The translations under genes were made by a program, and so were the position numbers. From Bacillus spizizenii TU-B-10 (GTDB taxonomy: Bacteria > Bacillota > Bacilli > Bacillales > Bacillaceae): DNA of 64,000 bases. The notes under the pieces were generated by a model. The model had not been told where the DNA came from, did no database searches, and was given only the letters and a program-made list of their open reading frames with translations. Of the stretch, positions 9,800-22,726 are shown piece by piece. Numbering within the stretch: position 1 is the stretch's first letter; the number at the start of each line of letters is the position of its first letter. The DNA lies in the NCBI RefSeq assembly GCF_000227465.1, contig NC_016047.1, forward strand, positions 2,956,857 through 3,020,856, in the 5' to 3' direction.

Positions 9800-9835
9800 A
9801 CATTAAAAGGCCGAGCACTCACGCGTCGGCCTTTT
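9800..9835 (-). terminator. Terminator of ezrA
   Basis: A 10-bp stem AAAAGGCCGA/TCGGCCTTTT (9805-9814 with 9826-9835), ending 9 bases after the ezrA stop on the minus strand. Confidence 0.8.
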
Positions 9836-9844
9836 ATATACAAT

Positions 9845-11548
9845 TTATTGATATTGATGCTCTTTTGTCTTTTGTGATTCTATTTTTCGGACAGCACCTG
9901 GTGCAGCCTTTTCAACTGCTGCTGCTGCAATTTCATACGCTTCACTGTAATCATATTCATAAAAACGTCTTTCCGCTTCTTTCAGCTGTTCAGATAAAAT
10001 ATGATTCTGGCTTCTGAACCTGTTTCCGAACTGAATGATTTTTTCAATGAGGATCACCTGCTCGACAAGTTCCTCTGATTCCCTGCTTGCCCTGTTGACG
10101 ATATCTTCTGCTTGCTTTAAATGGGCTCCGGCTTCTTCCATGTTTAATGGAAGTTCGTTTAGTTGATTGACTGTTTCTTGAATATGATGATATGCGTTTT
10201 CCAGCATCTCTTGAATATGACTCGGAATGCCTGGTATATTGCTTGTCTTCAGCAGTCTTGCTGTCTCAGAAATTGTTTTTTTCAAATTGCTGAGCGTCTC
10301 TCTTGCCTGAAGTTCTTCTTTTCTCAGCGCTTGCAGATTTTCACGGTATTCGGCATGCTCTTTTTTCACTTCTTCAATCTGCTTCTCTATTGATGCAACT
10401 TCTTCCACTAAAAGTGAGTAGGCGACGTGCTCTGCATCGAGCTTATCTTTAACGGATGAGAGCAGCTTGCCAATTTCATCAAGGCGCTTTTCAAAAGCCT
10501 GCTGTTTACCGAGCTCGCCAGCTGTCAGCCTGTAGCTTTCCTTCACCAGCTCAGTTTCCGCCTTTGTATCCTCTTTCTCTTCTATCAGCTTGTCATAAGC
10601 AATGATCAATTCAGGCATTTTGCTTAGCACAGATTGGCCGGCTTCGACTTCGCCCTCCAGCTGCTGATAAACAGATTGAATATTTTCGTCTATGAGCTGC
10701 AGGATTGCGGACGCTTCATCAATATCCAGCTCAGTCATCAAGACATGTTCCGCCCGTTTCAGCTGATTTGACAGATTTTCTAATTCCTTATCAAGCTGGA
10801 TATGCTCAAGCTTATACCCTTTCTCTTTCATTTCGCGATAGCCGTCTTTGAGCTTTGCAATCTGGCCTGGCACCGTCTGCTTGCAGTCAGCCAACAGCTT
10901 CGGCACGTCATCTATGTATGACTGAAGCCGATCAAGATTGCGGTCCTGCTCAAGCAGCACTTTACGTGCAGTAATATAGTTTCCGCCTTCTGTTTCTTCT
11001 TCAAATTGTTTGATTCCGCTCCAAATTTCGTCAAGATCCTTTTCAAGGCTGTCATAAAGCTCTCCGTAAAGGTGGCTGTAAGCCAGCAGGTTTTTTCTCG
11101 ATTTTGAATAGCGTTCTCTCACCTGTTCAATCTCTTCACGGCTCTTTTCCTCACTTGTGACGAGGTCGCTGATTTCGCGAAGAATCTTTTCAATGTTCGA
11201 TTCCGCCGCTGTCAGCAAGTCGTCGATATGAACGAGCACTTGATTGGCCTTTTTAAAACGATATTTGTCTGCATTTTCCTCGGCATCATAAAGGAGCTCT
11301 TCAACTTTCGGCATGTGGGCTGTGACAATCTCATCCCATTCTTCACGCCACTTCTCAAAGAACTCTTCTGTCTGACCCGTCATTTTTAAGTGTTTAATTT
11401 TGGACATTTCTTCCACAATCGACCGGTTTAGAATTTCAATCTTCCACGATTCCAGCCGGTCAATTTCAGCGTAGATTTTTTTCCTGAAAAAGTAGCCTGC
11501 CGCAAACAGCGCGAGCAGTACAATTAATAATCCAATGACAAACTCCAT
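9845..11548 (-). CDS. ezrA: Septation ring formation regulator EzrA
   Basis: Membrane-tethered inhibitor of FtsZ assembly away from midcell that also joins the division complex and shuttles PBP1. 567 aa: residues 2-22 are a single N-terminal membrane anchor, and nearly all the rest is long charged heptad helix of the spectrin-like EzrA fold. The conserved QNR patch (FGNRFRSQNHILSEQLKEA) lies near residues 510-530. The last ~15 residues after PGAV are a divergent charged tail. The start follows AAGGGGG. Monocistronic, convergent with braB. Confidence 0.94.
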   Translation of the reverse strand: MEFVIGLLIVLLALFAAGYFFRKKIYAEIDRLESWKIEILNRSIVEEMSKIKHLKMTGQTEEFFEKWREEWDEIVTAHMPKVEELLYDAEENADKYRFKKANQVLVHIDDLLTAAESNIEKILREISDLVTSEEKSREEIEQVRERYSKSRKNLLAYSHLYGELYDSLEKDLDEIWSGIKQFEEETEGGNYITARKVLLEQDRNLDRLQSYIDDVPKLLADCKQTVPGQIAKLKDGYREMKEKGYKLEHIQLDKELENLSNQLKRAEHVLMTELDIDEASAILQLIDENIQSVYQQLEGEVEAGQSVLSKMPELIIAYDKLIEEKEDTKAETELVKESYRLTAGELGKQQAFEKRLDEIGKLLSSVKDKLDAEHVAYSLLVEEVASIEKQIEEVKKEHAEYRENLQALRKEELQARETLSNLKKTISETARLLKTSNIPGIPSHIQEMLENAYHHIQETVNQLNELPLNMEEAGAHLKQAEDIVNRASRESEELVEQVILIEKIIQFGNRFRSQNHILSEQLKEAERRFYEYDYSEAYEIAAAAVEKAAPGAVRKIESQKTKEHQYQ

Positions 11549-11744
11549 AATGAGCCCCCTTGCTGTTAACCTTAATCTGTCAGGGTGTTTTATTTATTCA
11601 GAAAGATTTCAGGATATGTATTGAGAAAAACTGTCGTTTTCATTGTTATTATGATACCATGTAACCAACATTTTTTGACCAGAAATCAAAAACTTTTTGT
11701 GCAAAATCGGCAGGATTTGACTATTTTTTCATGGAGTGACGCCA

Positions 11745-12554
11745 ATGCAAAAGCGAGACGGACATATTCACACACCATTTTGCCCTCACGGCTCAAATGA
11801 CACACTCAGACAATATGCAGAAGAAGCCTTAAAAAAAGGCTTTGATTCGATTACTTTTACCGAACACGCCCCATTGCCGCCCTCTTTTACTGATCCGACA
11901 CCGCTGAAAGACAGCGCGATGGCACAAGCCTCTCTGGAGCGCTATATCAACGAAATCTCCCGATTAAAGAAAGAATATCGCGGACAGCTTGCCATACGGA
12001 CGGGGCTTGAGGTCGATTATATTGCTGAATTTGAAGACGAAATTACATTATTCCTGGACACATACGGGCCATATTTAGATGACAGCATCCTATCCGTTCA
12101 TTTTTTGCGCGCAGGTTCTTCCTATCTGTGCCTTGATTATGATGAGCATACCTTTAAGGAGCTGATTTCAGCCTGCGGGAGCATTGAAGCTGTATATGAA
12201 CAGTATTACCGCAGCATCTATTCTTCCATTGTAGCATCTCTCGGCTCTAATAAGCCAAAAAGAGTCGGTCATATCACTCTCGTTCAAAAATTCATCAAGC
12301 TGTTTCCATACAGCATGTCTGAACATATTCGCGGACTCGTTTCTCAGTGCCTGAGTGCCATAGAAGAAAACGGAATGGAGCTCGACTTCAATACTTCCGG
12401 CTTAAGAAAAACGTACGCTGGCAGCGTTTATATCGAGGATTGGATGCTGAATGAAGCGAAGCAAAAGAAAATCCCGCTTGTGTTTGGGTCTGATGCCCAT
12501 CAAGCGGGAGATGTCGGATACGCATATGAGACGTTTTTGAAGGGTGCTAATTGA
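11745..12554 (+). CDS. hisJ: Histidinol-phosphatase HisJ (PHP family)
   Basis: Dephosphorylates histidinol phosphate, the penultimate step of histidine synthesis. 269 aa from the ATG at 11745, behind ATGGAGTG; the GTG nine bases upstream sits inside that site. PHP-domain metal ligands are visible in order: DGHIHTPFCPHG at 5-16, FTEHAP about 40-45, GLEVDY about 87-92, SVHFL about 120, and FGSDAHQAG near the C-terminus. The gene is outside the his operon, as in B. subtilis. Its last 8 bases overlap the end of the convergent yttP gene. Confidence 0.92.
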   Translation: MQKRDGHIHTPFCPHGSNDTLRQYAEEALKKGFDSITFTEHAPLPPSFTDPTPLKDSAMAQASLERYINEISRLKKEYRGQLAIRTGLEVDYIAEFEDEITLFLDTYGPYLDDSILSVHFLRAGSSYLCLDYDEHTFKELISACGSIEAVYEQYYRSIYSSIVASLGSNKPKRVGHITLVQKFIKLFPYSMSEHIRGLVSQCLSAIEENGMELDFNTSGLRKTYAGSVYIEDWMLNEAKQKKIPLVFGSDAHQAGDVGYAYETFLKGAN

Positions 12555-13170
12555 TAAGCGCCACGTCTCCTGTCCGGAAGACGCTCCTGATCCAAATTTT
12601 GATTTCTTCAAAGTACATTTTATAAAAATACGGCTCGTGCGGCTGCATGTAGAGCACTTCTGAAATATATTGAGGCTGGAGATATGGCATCATTAAGAGA
12701 GATTTTAATTGAAGAATAAAATGGGGCAGCGGCAGCGTTAAATGTTCACGCTGTTTTTCTCCTTCCTCAATGATCAGCTGGAAGATATACTTTTCCTTCA
12801 TTAGATATGTCGACATAATTTCCCTGATTAACGTGGAGTCAATCGTGACTTCCCGGTAGACAAAACGAGTTAATTGACGATGATTATGCTGATAGGATAA
12901 AATATCGAAAACCAGTTGGAGAAGCTGTTCTTGTGTACTTTGAGAAGAGATATTGCCTGCCGCTGTTTCAAGCGTTTTGCTGTAGCCTTCGTAAAACTCT
13001 GAAACTAAGTGTTCCATCAAACCTCCTTTACCTTTAAAATAGTAGGAGATGTGCGCAACATTTACATCAGCTGACTTTGCAATTTCACGGACAGACGTGC
13101 CAGAAAATCCTTTTTGGTTAAAGAGCATGACAGCAGATTCAATAATTTTGTCTTTGGTGCTTACTTTCAT
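12547..13170 (-). CDS. yttP: TetR/AcrR-family transcriptional regulator (YttP)
   Basis: 207-aa one-component repressor. Residues 1-55 hold the TetR helix-turn-helix: GFSGTSVREIAKSADVNVAH then ISYYFKGKGGL, a near-perfect family match; the C-terminal part is all helical and should bind an unknown ligand. The start ATG at 13170 has GGAGTG upstream. It is divergent from ytsP, and an inverted repeat lies between them (13236-13266). In B. subtilis, YttP overproduction has been linked to inhibition of division or sporulation, but its natural targets are not known to me. Confidence 0.85.
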   Translation of the reverse strand: MKVSTKDKIIESAVMLFNQKGFSGTSVREIAKSADVNVAHISYYFKGKGGLMEHLVSEFYEGYSKTLETAAGNISSQSTQEQLLQLVFDILSYQHNHRQLTRFVYREVTIDSTLIREIMSTYLMKEKYIFQLIIEEGEKQREHLTLPLPHFILQLKSLLMMPYLQPQYISEVLYMQPHEPYFYKMYFEEIKIWIRSVFRTGDVALIN

Positions 13171-13235
13171 ACGGCTCACTCCTTCCTCTTTGTACTATTC
13201 AAGCAGAAGACCGCTGTTCCTGTAAGAACTTATCG

Positions 13236-13266
13236 ACAAATGCCGGCAGAAAAGCCGGAAATTTGT
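13236..13266. repeat. Inverted repeat in the yttP-ytsP intergenic region
   Basis: ACAAAT-g-CCGGC (13236-13247), spacer AGAAAA, GCCGG-aa-ATTTGT (13254-13266): 11 paired bases per arm with a 1- versus 2-base interruption. It lies just upstream of a TATTAT (13271-13276) that could be the ytsP -10, so it may be an operator, possibly of YttP. Confidence 0.55.
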
Positions 13267-13296
13267 TTTATATTATAGAAAAAGTGAGGGTTTTCC

Positions 13297-13788
13297 ATGT
13301 TCCATGTCGAAAAACAATCTGGAGATAAAGAAAAAGACTATCAGCTTCTGCTAAAACAGCTCGAAGCCATGACCGAAGACGAGACAGATCAAATTGCAAA
13401 CTATGCAAATGCCTCAGCGCTTCTGTATCATTCTTTGCCTGAAGTAAACTGGGCTGGTTTCTATTTTGCCAAAGAAGAGGACGGACAGCTTGTGTTAGGG
13501 CCGTTCCAAGGTCTGCCGGCATGTGTTCGGATTCCTTTCGGCAGAGGCGTTTGCGGTACAGCGTATGCAAACGGAAAAGTGGAGCGTGTTGAGGATGTAA
13601 ACGCGTTTCCGGGACATATCGCTTGCGATGCAGCGTCCCAATCAGAAATTGTGCTTCCGATTCATGTAGGCGGAAAAGTTGTCGGCGTCCTAGACATCGA
13701 CAGCCCAGTGAAAAACCGTTTCGACGAAATTGATGAAAAATACTTATCACAATTTGCCGAAACGCTTGAAAAAGCGTTAGCACAGTAA
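13297..13788 (+). CDS. ytsP: Free methionine-(R)-sulfoxide reductase, GAF domain (YtsP)
   Basis: 163-aa cytoplasmic GAF-domain enzyme that reduces free L-methionine-(R)-sulfoxide. The three conserved cysteines of the fRMsr family are present at about 84, 94 and 118 (LPACVRIPFGRGVCG and HIACDAAS), separating it from GAF proteins that only bind ligands. The substrate pocket residues around VNWAGFY and VGVLDIDSP are also kept. The start follows GTGAGGG. It is divergent from yttP and ends at a terminator shared with dgcP. Confidence 0.88.
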   Translation: MFHVEKQSGDKEKDYQLLLKQLEAMTEDETDQIANYANASALLYHSLPEVNWAGFYFAKEEDGQLVLGPFQGLPACVRIPFGRGVCGTAYANGKVERVEDVNAFPGHIACDAASQSEIVLPIHVGGKVVGVLDIDSPVKNRFDEIDEKYLSQFAETLEKALAQ

Positions 13789-13791
13789 TAT

Positions 13792-13831
13792 AAAAGCCCA
13801 AAACTGATATTGTTTTGGGCTTTTTTTATTT
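13792..13831. terminator. Terminator shared by ytsP and dgcP
   Basis: AAAAGCCCAAAAC pairs with GTTTTGGGCTTTT over a short TGATATT loop, followed by a T run on the plus strand; it reaches into the dgcP stop codon. Confidence 0.8.
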
Positions 13832-15565
13832 TATTGATTCGTGAATCATCAAGCGGTTTTTTCCGCTTCGTTTTGCGCTGTAGAGCGCTTCATCAGCCTC
13901 GTGCACAAGCTCTTTCAGAGATTTTCTTTTTTCTGTCGTCCAGCAGGAGATACCGCATGAAATGGTTACCTCGGGTTTCGTATTTTTTCTGACCGCATAA
14001 ACCAATCTCTCAGTAATCCGTTTACCCACCGCAACCGGCACATTCGGCAAATAAATCGCCAGCTCTTCGCCTCCCCAGCGGGCGCCTACATCATGCTTTC
14101 GGATGTTGCTTTTAATCACCGAAGCGACTTGAATTAAAATCTCGTCCCCAGTCTGATGACCGTACGTATCATTTACATTCTTGAAATTATCAATATCTAC
14201 AAGAATAAAGACACCCTTTTGGTGGATTTTCATGCTGTATTGAATTTTTTCATCTAAATACACCCTTGAATACAGTTCAGTTAGCTGATCTGTTTTCACG
14301 AGATGCTCAAGGCGGTCGCGGAGCATCGAATTGGTTACAGCCAGCGTTGCGTGATGAATCAGCGCTTGAAACAGCTTGTACATTTCAAATGTAAAAGCGT
14401 ACAGTTCCTGTTTTAATAAAACCGCAAAGCCTAAAAGCCGGTCATTCTCAATCATCGGAGCGGCCATCAGCGAGCCGTAGCCGGCCTTTCCAAAAACAGA
14501 CTGGCCATTTCCGATGAAAACCCCTTTTTCACCTTCATACAGCTTTTCTTTCAACTCATGATAAAAATCAGATGGCTTCGCTTCTTTAAAAAACACTGTG
14601 CTGCCAGGGAGCAATGTTAGCTTTTCAAAATGGTCTATATGAAAAAACCCCACTTCATCTGCCTGAAATGATTCTGCCATTCTCACAGCCAGATCATTCA
14701 TCGTATCGGTCAGTGTCAGCCTCTGATTCAGGCGGCGTGACGTTTCATTGATCAATTCCAAATTTGCGATGCTTGCTTTGGATTGTTCATAGAGCTGGGC
14801 ATTTTCAAACGCTTTTCCCGCCGCGTTTGCGATCAGCGACATTTCATCAAGGTAGACGTCAGTAATCAAACTGCCGCCCGTTCCTTCAACCATCAACACA
14901 CCGTACGTTCCCTGCTGTCCTTTGATCGGAATGTAGGCGGCTGATTCATTCTTCCGCAAAATATCCCCCGACAAATACACTTTGAGAGCAAAGGAATCGG
15001 ATTTTTCCCCTTCCATATACAGCTCTTTTGCAGGAACACCTAAACATTGATCTTGGTCGTGCGAAATAAACAATGAAAACTCAAAAGGAGAGAACGTGCG
15101 GGTCAAGCTTTCTAAAAGCTGCTTCAGCACCTCTGTCTGATCAAGCAGTGAATGGAACAGCTCTGTCATTTTGTATATCTTTTTTTGATAGATCGTTTTG
15201 ATATAGAGCCTTTCCTGTTTCATTGACTGGTTTAAAAATGAAGCAACCATGTCCGGAAGCCCTTCAGGAATCTCTCCATCCTGCCTGCATGTAAGATGAA
15301 AGCGCCTGCTGGAACCGTCCTCAATCATATAAAATGAAGCGTTTATTTTCGAAGCGGAAAAATGTAATTCATCATCTGCCAGTTTTGCCGCAGAGTCAGA
15401 TGGTGACGGTGTAAGCGAAACACAAAGGGATGAAAAATAGGTTTGAATAGCCGAAGTCAGCCATATGAATGAGTCGGTGAATGTGACTTTTTCAGATTTG
15501 GTTAATAAAAAATCGAGCATATGATAATGAAAGGCGGATAATTGTTCTTTTGTTTGTTCTACCAT
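13826..15565 (-). CDS. dgcP: Diguanylate cyclase DgcP (GAF-GGDEF)
   Basis: Makes cyclic di-GMP from GTP; one of three active diguanylate cyclases reported in B. subtilis (formerly ytrP). 579 aa. The first ~400 residues form a GAF-like sensory region, with signature stretches around ENAQLYEQSKA and a second GAF (MAESFQADEVGF to TNSMLRDRL). The C-terminal ~165 residues are a GGDEF domain beginning TDQLTELYSR with the active site RWGGEELAIY and VDIDNFKNVND. No membrane segment is seen, so the protein should be soluble. The enzyme looks catalytically competent. Monocistronic. Confidence 0.92.
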   Translation of the reverse strand: MVEQTKEQLSAFHYHMLDFLLTKSEKVTFTDSFIWLTSAIQTYFSSLCVSLTPSPSDSAAKLADDELHFSASKINASFYMIEDGSSRRFHLTCRQDGEIPEGLPDMVASFLNQSMKQERLYIKTIYQKKIYKMTELFHSLLDQTEVLKQLLESLTRTFSPFEFSLFISHDQDQCLGVPAKELYMEGEKSDSFALKVYLSGDILRKNESAAYIPIKGQQGTYGVLMVEGTGGSLITDVYLDEMSLIANAAGKAFENAQLYEQSKASIANLELINETSRRLNQRLTLTDTMNDLAVRMAESFQADEVGFFHIDHFEKLTLLPGSTVFFKEAKPSDFYHELKEKLYEGEKGVFIGNGQSVFGKAGYGSLMAAPMIENDRLLGFAVLLKQELYAFTFEMYKLFQALIHHATLAVTNSMLRDRLEHLVKTDQLTELYSRVYLDEKIQYSMKIHQKGVFILVDIDNFKNVNDTYGHQTGDEILIQVASVIKSNIRKHDVGARWGGEELAIYLPNVPVAVGKRITERLVYAVRKNTKPEVTISCGISCWTTEKRKSLKELVHEADEALYSAKRSGKNRLMIHESIK

Positions 15566-15641
15566 GTTTTTATCACCTAAAAGTTTACCACTAATTTTTG
15601 TTTATTATATCATAAACAGCGAAGCAGTAATGGAGAAATGG

Positions 15642-15670
15642 TTGACTTCAAAACAAATAAATTATATAAT
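15642..15670 (+). promoter_or_regulatory. Sigma-A promoter of rpsD
   Basis: TTGACT (15642-15647), 17-base spacer, TATAAT (15665-15670): a near-consensus promoter suited to a ribosomal protein gene. Confidence 0.85.
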
Positions 15671-15676
15671 GACCTT

Positions 15677-16462
<786 letters not shown>

Positions 16463-16469
16463 TCGTTTT

Positions 16470-16504
16470 AAAAACCCCTGCCGCTATGCGGTCGGGGTTT
16501 TTTT
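16470..16504 (+). terminator. Terminator of rpsD
   Basis: AAAACCCC pairs with GGGGTTTT, with inner CCGC/GCGG pairing, followed by eight T. The opposite strand of this hairpin also encodes the last codons of a small candidate gene (16484-16612). Confidence 0.9.
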
Positions 16505-16612
16505 ATCGTCTGTTTCGTCTTTTGCCTCTTGCTGGCCAACACTATCTCGCGCCTGCTGCTCCCAATAATCCCGCTGCAGCCTTTCTTTTGCAATCGTAAA
16601 CATGAGATTCAC
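16484..16612 (-). CDS. Candidate small protein, 42 aa, possible forespore gene
   Basis: A 42-codon frame begins with GTG at 16612, nine bases after a clear AGAAAGGAG site. The product is short, charged and hydrophilic: it starts VNLMFTIAKERLQRDYW and ends in an acidic/basic tail rich in Q, E, D and K. No family is recognised. Its last six codons and stop lie in the rpsD terminator read on the other strand. Upstream at 16665-16694 is a sigma-G/F-like promoter. The tyrS terminator separates it from tyrS, so it would be its own unit. A chance frame cannot be excluded, but site, spacing and promoter together make it credible. Confidence 0.5.
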   Translation of the reverse strand: MNLMFTIAKERLQRDYWEQQARDSVGQQEAKDETDDKKTPTA

Positions 16613-16664
16613 GGTGAGCGCTCCTTTCTGTTAAAAGGTGGTGATTGATCGTGTTTGCCCTACC

Positions 16665-16694
16665 TAATATACTCTTTTCCTGTCTTTCCTATGC
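16665..16694 (-). promoter_or_regulatory. Sigma-G/F-like promoter ahead of the 42-aa frame
   Basis: GCATA (16690-16694), exactly 18 bases, TATATTA (16665-16671) on the minus strand. It fits GHATR-N18-CATWHTA at all positions except the first base of the -10. The predicted RNA start is about 45 bases before the GTG. Confidence 0.45.
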
Positions 16695-16702
16695 GCTAAA
16701 CA

Positions 16703-16742
16703 AAAAAAGATCCTTTGCCCTTATCGGCAAAGGATTTTTTTC
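16703..16742 (-). terminator. Terminator of tyrS
   Basis: ATCCTTTGCC/GGCAAAGGAT hairpin around CTTATC, flanked by A and T runs, directly after the tyrS stop. Confidence 0.85.
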
Positions 16743-18306
<1,564 letters not shown>

Positions 18307-18312
18307 ATATCA

Positions 18313-18341
18313 TTTTTAACATAAATAAAATCCCGTGTCAA
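18313..18341 (-). promoter_or_regulatory. Promoter of the tyrS leader
   Basis: Perfect TTGACA (18336-18341), 17 bases, TAAAAA (18313-18318) with an extended TG-T element, immediately ahead of the T-box transcript. Confidence 0.6.
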
Positions 18342-18350
18342 CGTCGCCTT

Positions 18351-20069
18351 TTAATCCTCCATCGTTGATAGATCTCCAGCCGGCAGATTGAGCTCCCACG
18401 CCTTCAGCACGCGTCTCATGATCTTTCCGCTCCGGGTTTTCGGAAGCTTATCTTTAAATTCAATTTCACGCGGAGCCGCATGGGCTGCAAGACCCTGTTT
18501 CACAAATAGGCGGATCTCTTCTTTCAGTTTATCGGACGGCTCAAATCCTTCTCTGAGTGCGATAAAAGCTTTAATGATTTCTCCCCGCACCGGATCGGGC
18601 TTTCCGATCACGCCTGCTTCTGCAATGGCCGGATGTTCGACAAGCTTGCTTTCCACTTCAAATGGGCCGACGCGCTCACCGGAGGTCATTATGACGTCAT
18701 CAACTCTGCCTTGGAACCAGAAATACCCTTCATCATCCATATAAGCAGAATCACCAGACACATACCAGCCGCCCGGCATGAAATACGATTCATACTTTTC
18801 AGGGTTATTCCAAATGGTATGCATCATGGAAGGCCAGCCCTTTTTAATGGCGAGATTGCCCATTCGGTACGGAGGAAGCTCGTTGCCCTGATTGTCAACG
18901 ATTGCTGCCTCCACACCGGGAATCGGCTTACCCATTGAGCCTGGTTTGATATCCATGCAAGGATAGTTGCAGATGAGCTGACTGCCCGTTTCTGTCATCC
19001 ACCATGTATCATGGATTCGCTTGTTAAAGACTTTGTGTCCCCATCTGATGACTTCCGGATTTAACGGTTCACCGACACTGAGCACATGCCGGAGTGATGT
19101 TAAATCATATTTTGCAGCCATCTCATCTCCCGCTCCCATCAGCATTCGAAACGCGGTCGGCGCGCTGTACCAGACGTTGACGCCAAGCTGCTCAATCGTT
19201 CCATACCAGCTTTCCGGGCTGAAACGGCCGCCAACGATGACATTTGTCGCTCCATTCAGCCACGGTGCAAAAATGCCGTATACCGTACCTGTCACCCAGC
19301 CCGGATCAGCTGTGCACCAGTAAATGTCTTCTTCCTTTAAATCAAGGACCCACTTTCCTGTCTGATATTGCTGAATCATCGCTTCATGGACATGAAGCAC
19401 ACCCTTTGGCGTTCCAGTGGACCCAGATGTATAGTGAAGCAGATAGCCGTCTTTTTTGTCCATCCATTCGATATCCAATCTTGTGCTCTCCTGTTTTGCC
19501 GCTTCATCATAATTGATGATGTTTGTGCCGCTCTCAGCCTCTCCGCCGACTACGAATATATGCTGTAAGTGAGGCAGTTTGTCAGCCGGTATTCTTTCCA
19601 GCAGCTCAGGCGTTGTGACAACAACCTTCGCCTCGCTGTTTTCAAGCCGGTCCTTCACCGCTCCCTCCATAAATGCTTCGAACAGCGGCCCGGCGATGGC
19701 GCCAATTTTGATAGCGCCAAGCATAATAAAATAAAGCTCGGGTGATCTCGGCATAAAGATAAAAACGCGGTCCCCTTTTTCCACATCTCCATACCGTTTC
19801 AGCACATTCCCGGCTCTGTTTGATTCTTCCTTCATTTCTTTAAATGTGTATTTTTCATCCCGGTTTGCGTCTTTATAATAAAGCGCTACTTTGTTTTTTC
19901 GAAACGATTCGGCATGACGGTCAATCGCTTCATACGCCGCATTTAGTTTCCCTGTCTCATGCCAGGAGAAATGTTTCTCTGCCTCGGCCCAATCAAAATG
20001 CCGGTACGTTTCTTCATAATTTTTTAAATGATGATCCCCTTCCACTGCTGGTAACGCTTTCAAATTCAT
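18351..20069 (-). CDS. acsA: Acetyl-CoA synthetase (AcsA)
   Basis: Activates acetate to acetyl-CoA through acetyl-AMP, for acetate and acetoin use. 572 aa from the ATG at 20069, preceded by AAAGGGGGATG; longer upstream readings lack a ribosome site. Adenylation motifs: YTSGSTGTPKGV near 235, the WWMTETG motif, GDSAYMDDEGYFWFQGR, and C-terminal PKTRSGKIMRR containing the lysine (about 549) that AcuA acetylates to switch the enzyme off. It lies divergent from acuABC, whose products acetylate (AcuA) and deacetylate (AcuC) it. CcpA represses the region in B. subtilis. Confidence 0.96.
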   Translation of the reverse strand: MNLKALPAVEGDHHLKNYEETYRHFDWAEAEKHFSWHETGKLNAAYEAIDRHAESFRKNKVALYYKDANRDEKYTFKEMKEESNRAGNVLKRYGDVEKGDRVFIFMPRSPELYFIMLGAIKIGAIAGPLFEAFMEGAVKDRLENSEAKVVVTTPELLERIPADKLPHLQHIFVVGGEAESGTNIINYDEAAKQESTRLDIEWMDKKDGYLLHYTSGSTGTPKGVLHVHEAMIQQYQTGKWVLDLKEEDIYWCTADPGWVTGTVYGIFAPWLNGATNVIVGGRFSPESWYGTIEQLGVNVWYSAPTAFRMLMGAGDEMAAKYDLTSLRHVLSVGEPLNPEVIRWGHKVFNKRIHDTWWMTETGSQLICNYPCMDIKPGSMGKPIPGVEAAIVDNQGNELPPYRMGNLAIKKGWPSMMHTIWNNPEKYESYFMPGGWYVSGDSAYMDDEGYFWFQGRVDDVIMTSGERVGPFEVESKLVEHPAIAEAGVIGKPDPVRGEIIKAFIALREGFEPSDKLKEEIRLFVKQGLAAHAAPREIEFKDKLPKTRSGKIMRRVLKAWELNLPAGDLSTMED

Positions 20070-20154
20070 GCCCAAACATCCCCCTTTGCTGAAGTTGTCA
20101 CATTTATTATAGTATATATTCATATTCTTCTCAATTTTTAAAATATAAACCATA

Positions 20155-20182
20155 TTGAAAACGCTTTATAATTTGTTATTCT
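20155..20182 (+). promoter_or_regulatory. acuABC promoter
   Basis: TTGAAA (20155-20160), 16 bases, TATTCT (20177-20182). The -35 is overlapped by the cre site, so CcpA binding would block RNA polymerase. Confidence 0.6.
20156..20169. promoter_or_regulatory. cre site (CcpA) between acsA and acuA
   Basis: TGAAAACGCTTTAT keeps the AACGCTT core of the catabolite-responsive element and lies on the acuA -35. CcpA repression of acuABC and acsA is established in B. subtilis. Confidence 0.8.
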
Positions 20183-20228
20183 TAAAGAAGGCATGTATTT
20201 TTATAAGAATTGATGGGACGGTGGATCA

Positions 20229-22693
<2,465 letters not shown>

Positions 22694-22695
<2 letters not shown>

Positions 22696-22726
22696 AAAAC
22701 GACCTTTACAAAGAGGTCGTTTTTTA
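22694..22726. terminator. Bidirectional terminator between acuC and motS
   Basis: AAAAAACGACCT (22694-22705) pairs with AGGTCGTTTTTT (22714-22725), a 12-bp stem with A and T flanks; it serves both convergent operons. Confidence 0.9.

Noticed and set aside
13268..13801. 177-codon frame opposite ytsP
   Set aside because: Shadow of a conserved enzyme gene; Arg/Leu/His-rich product, no start site.
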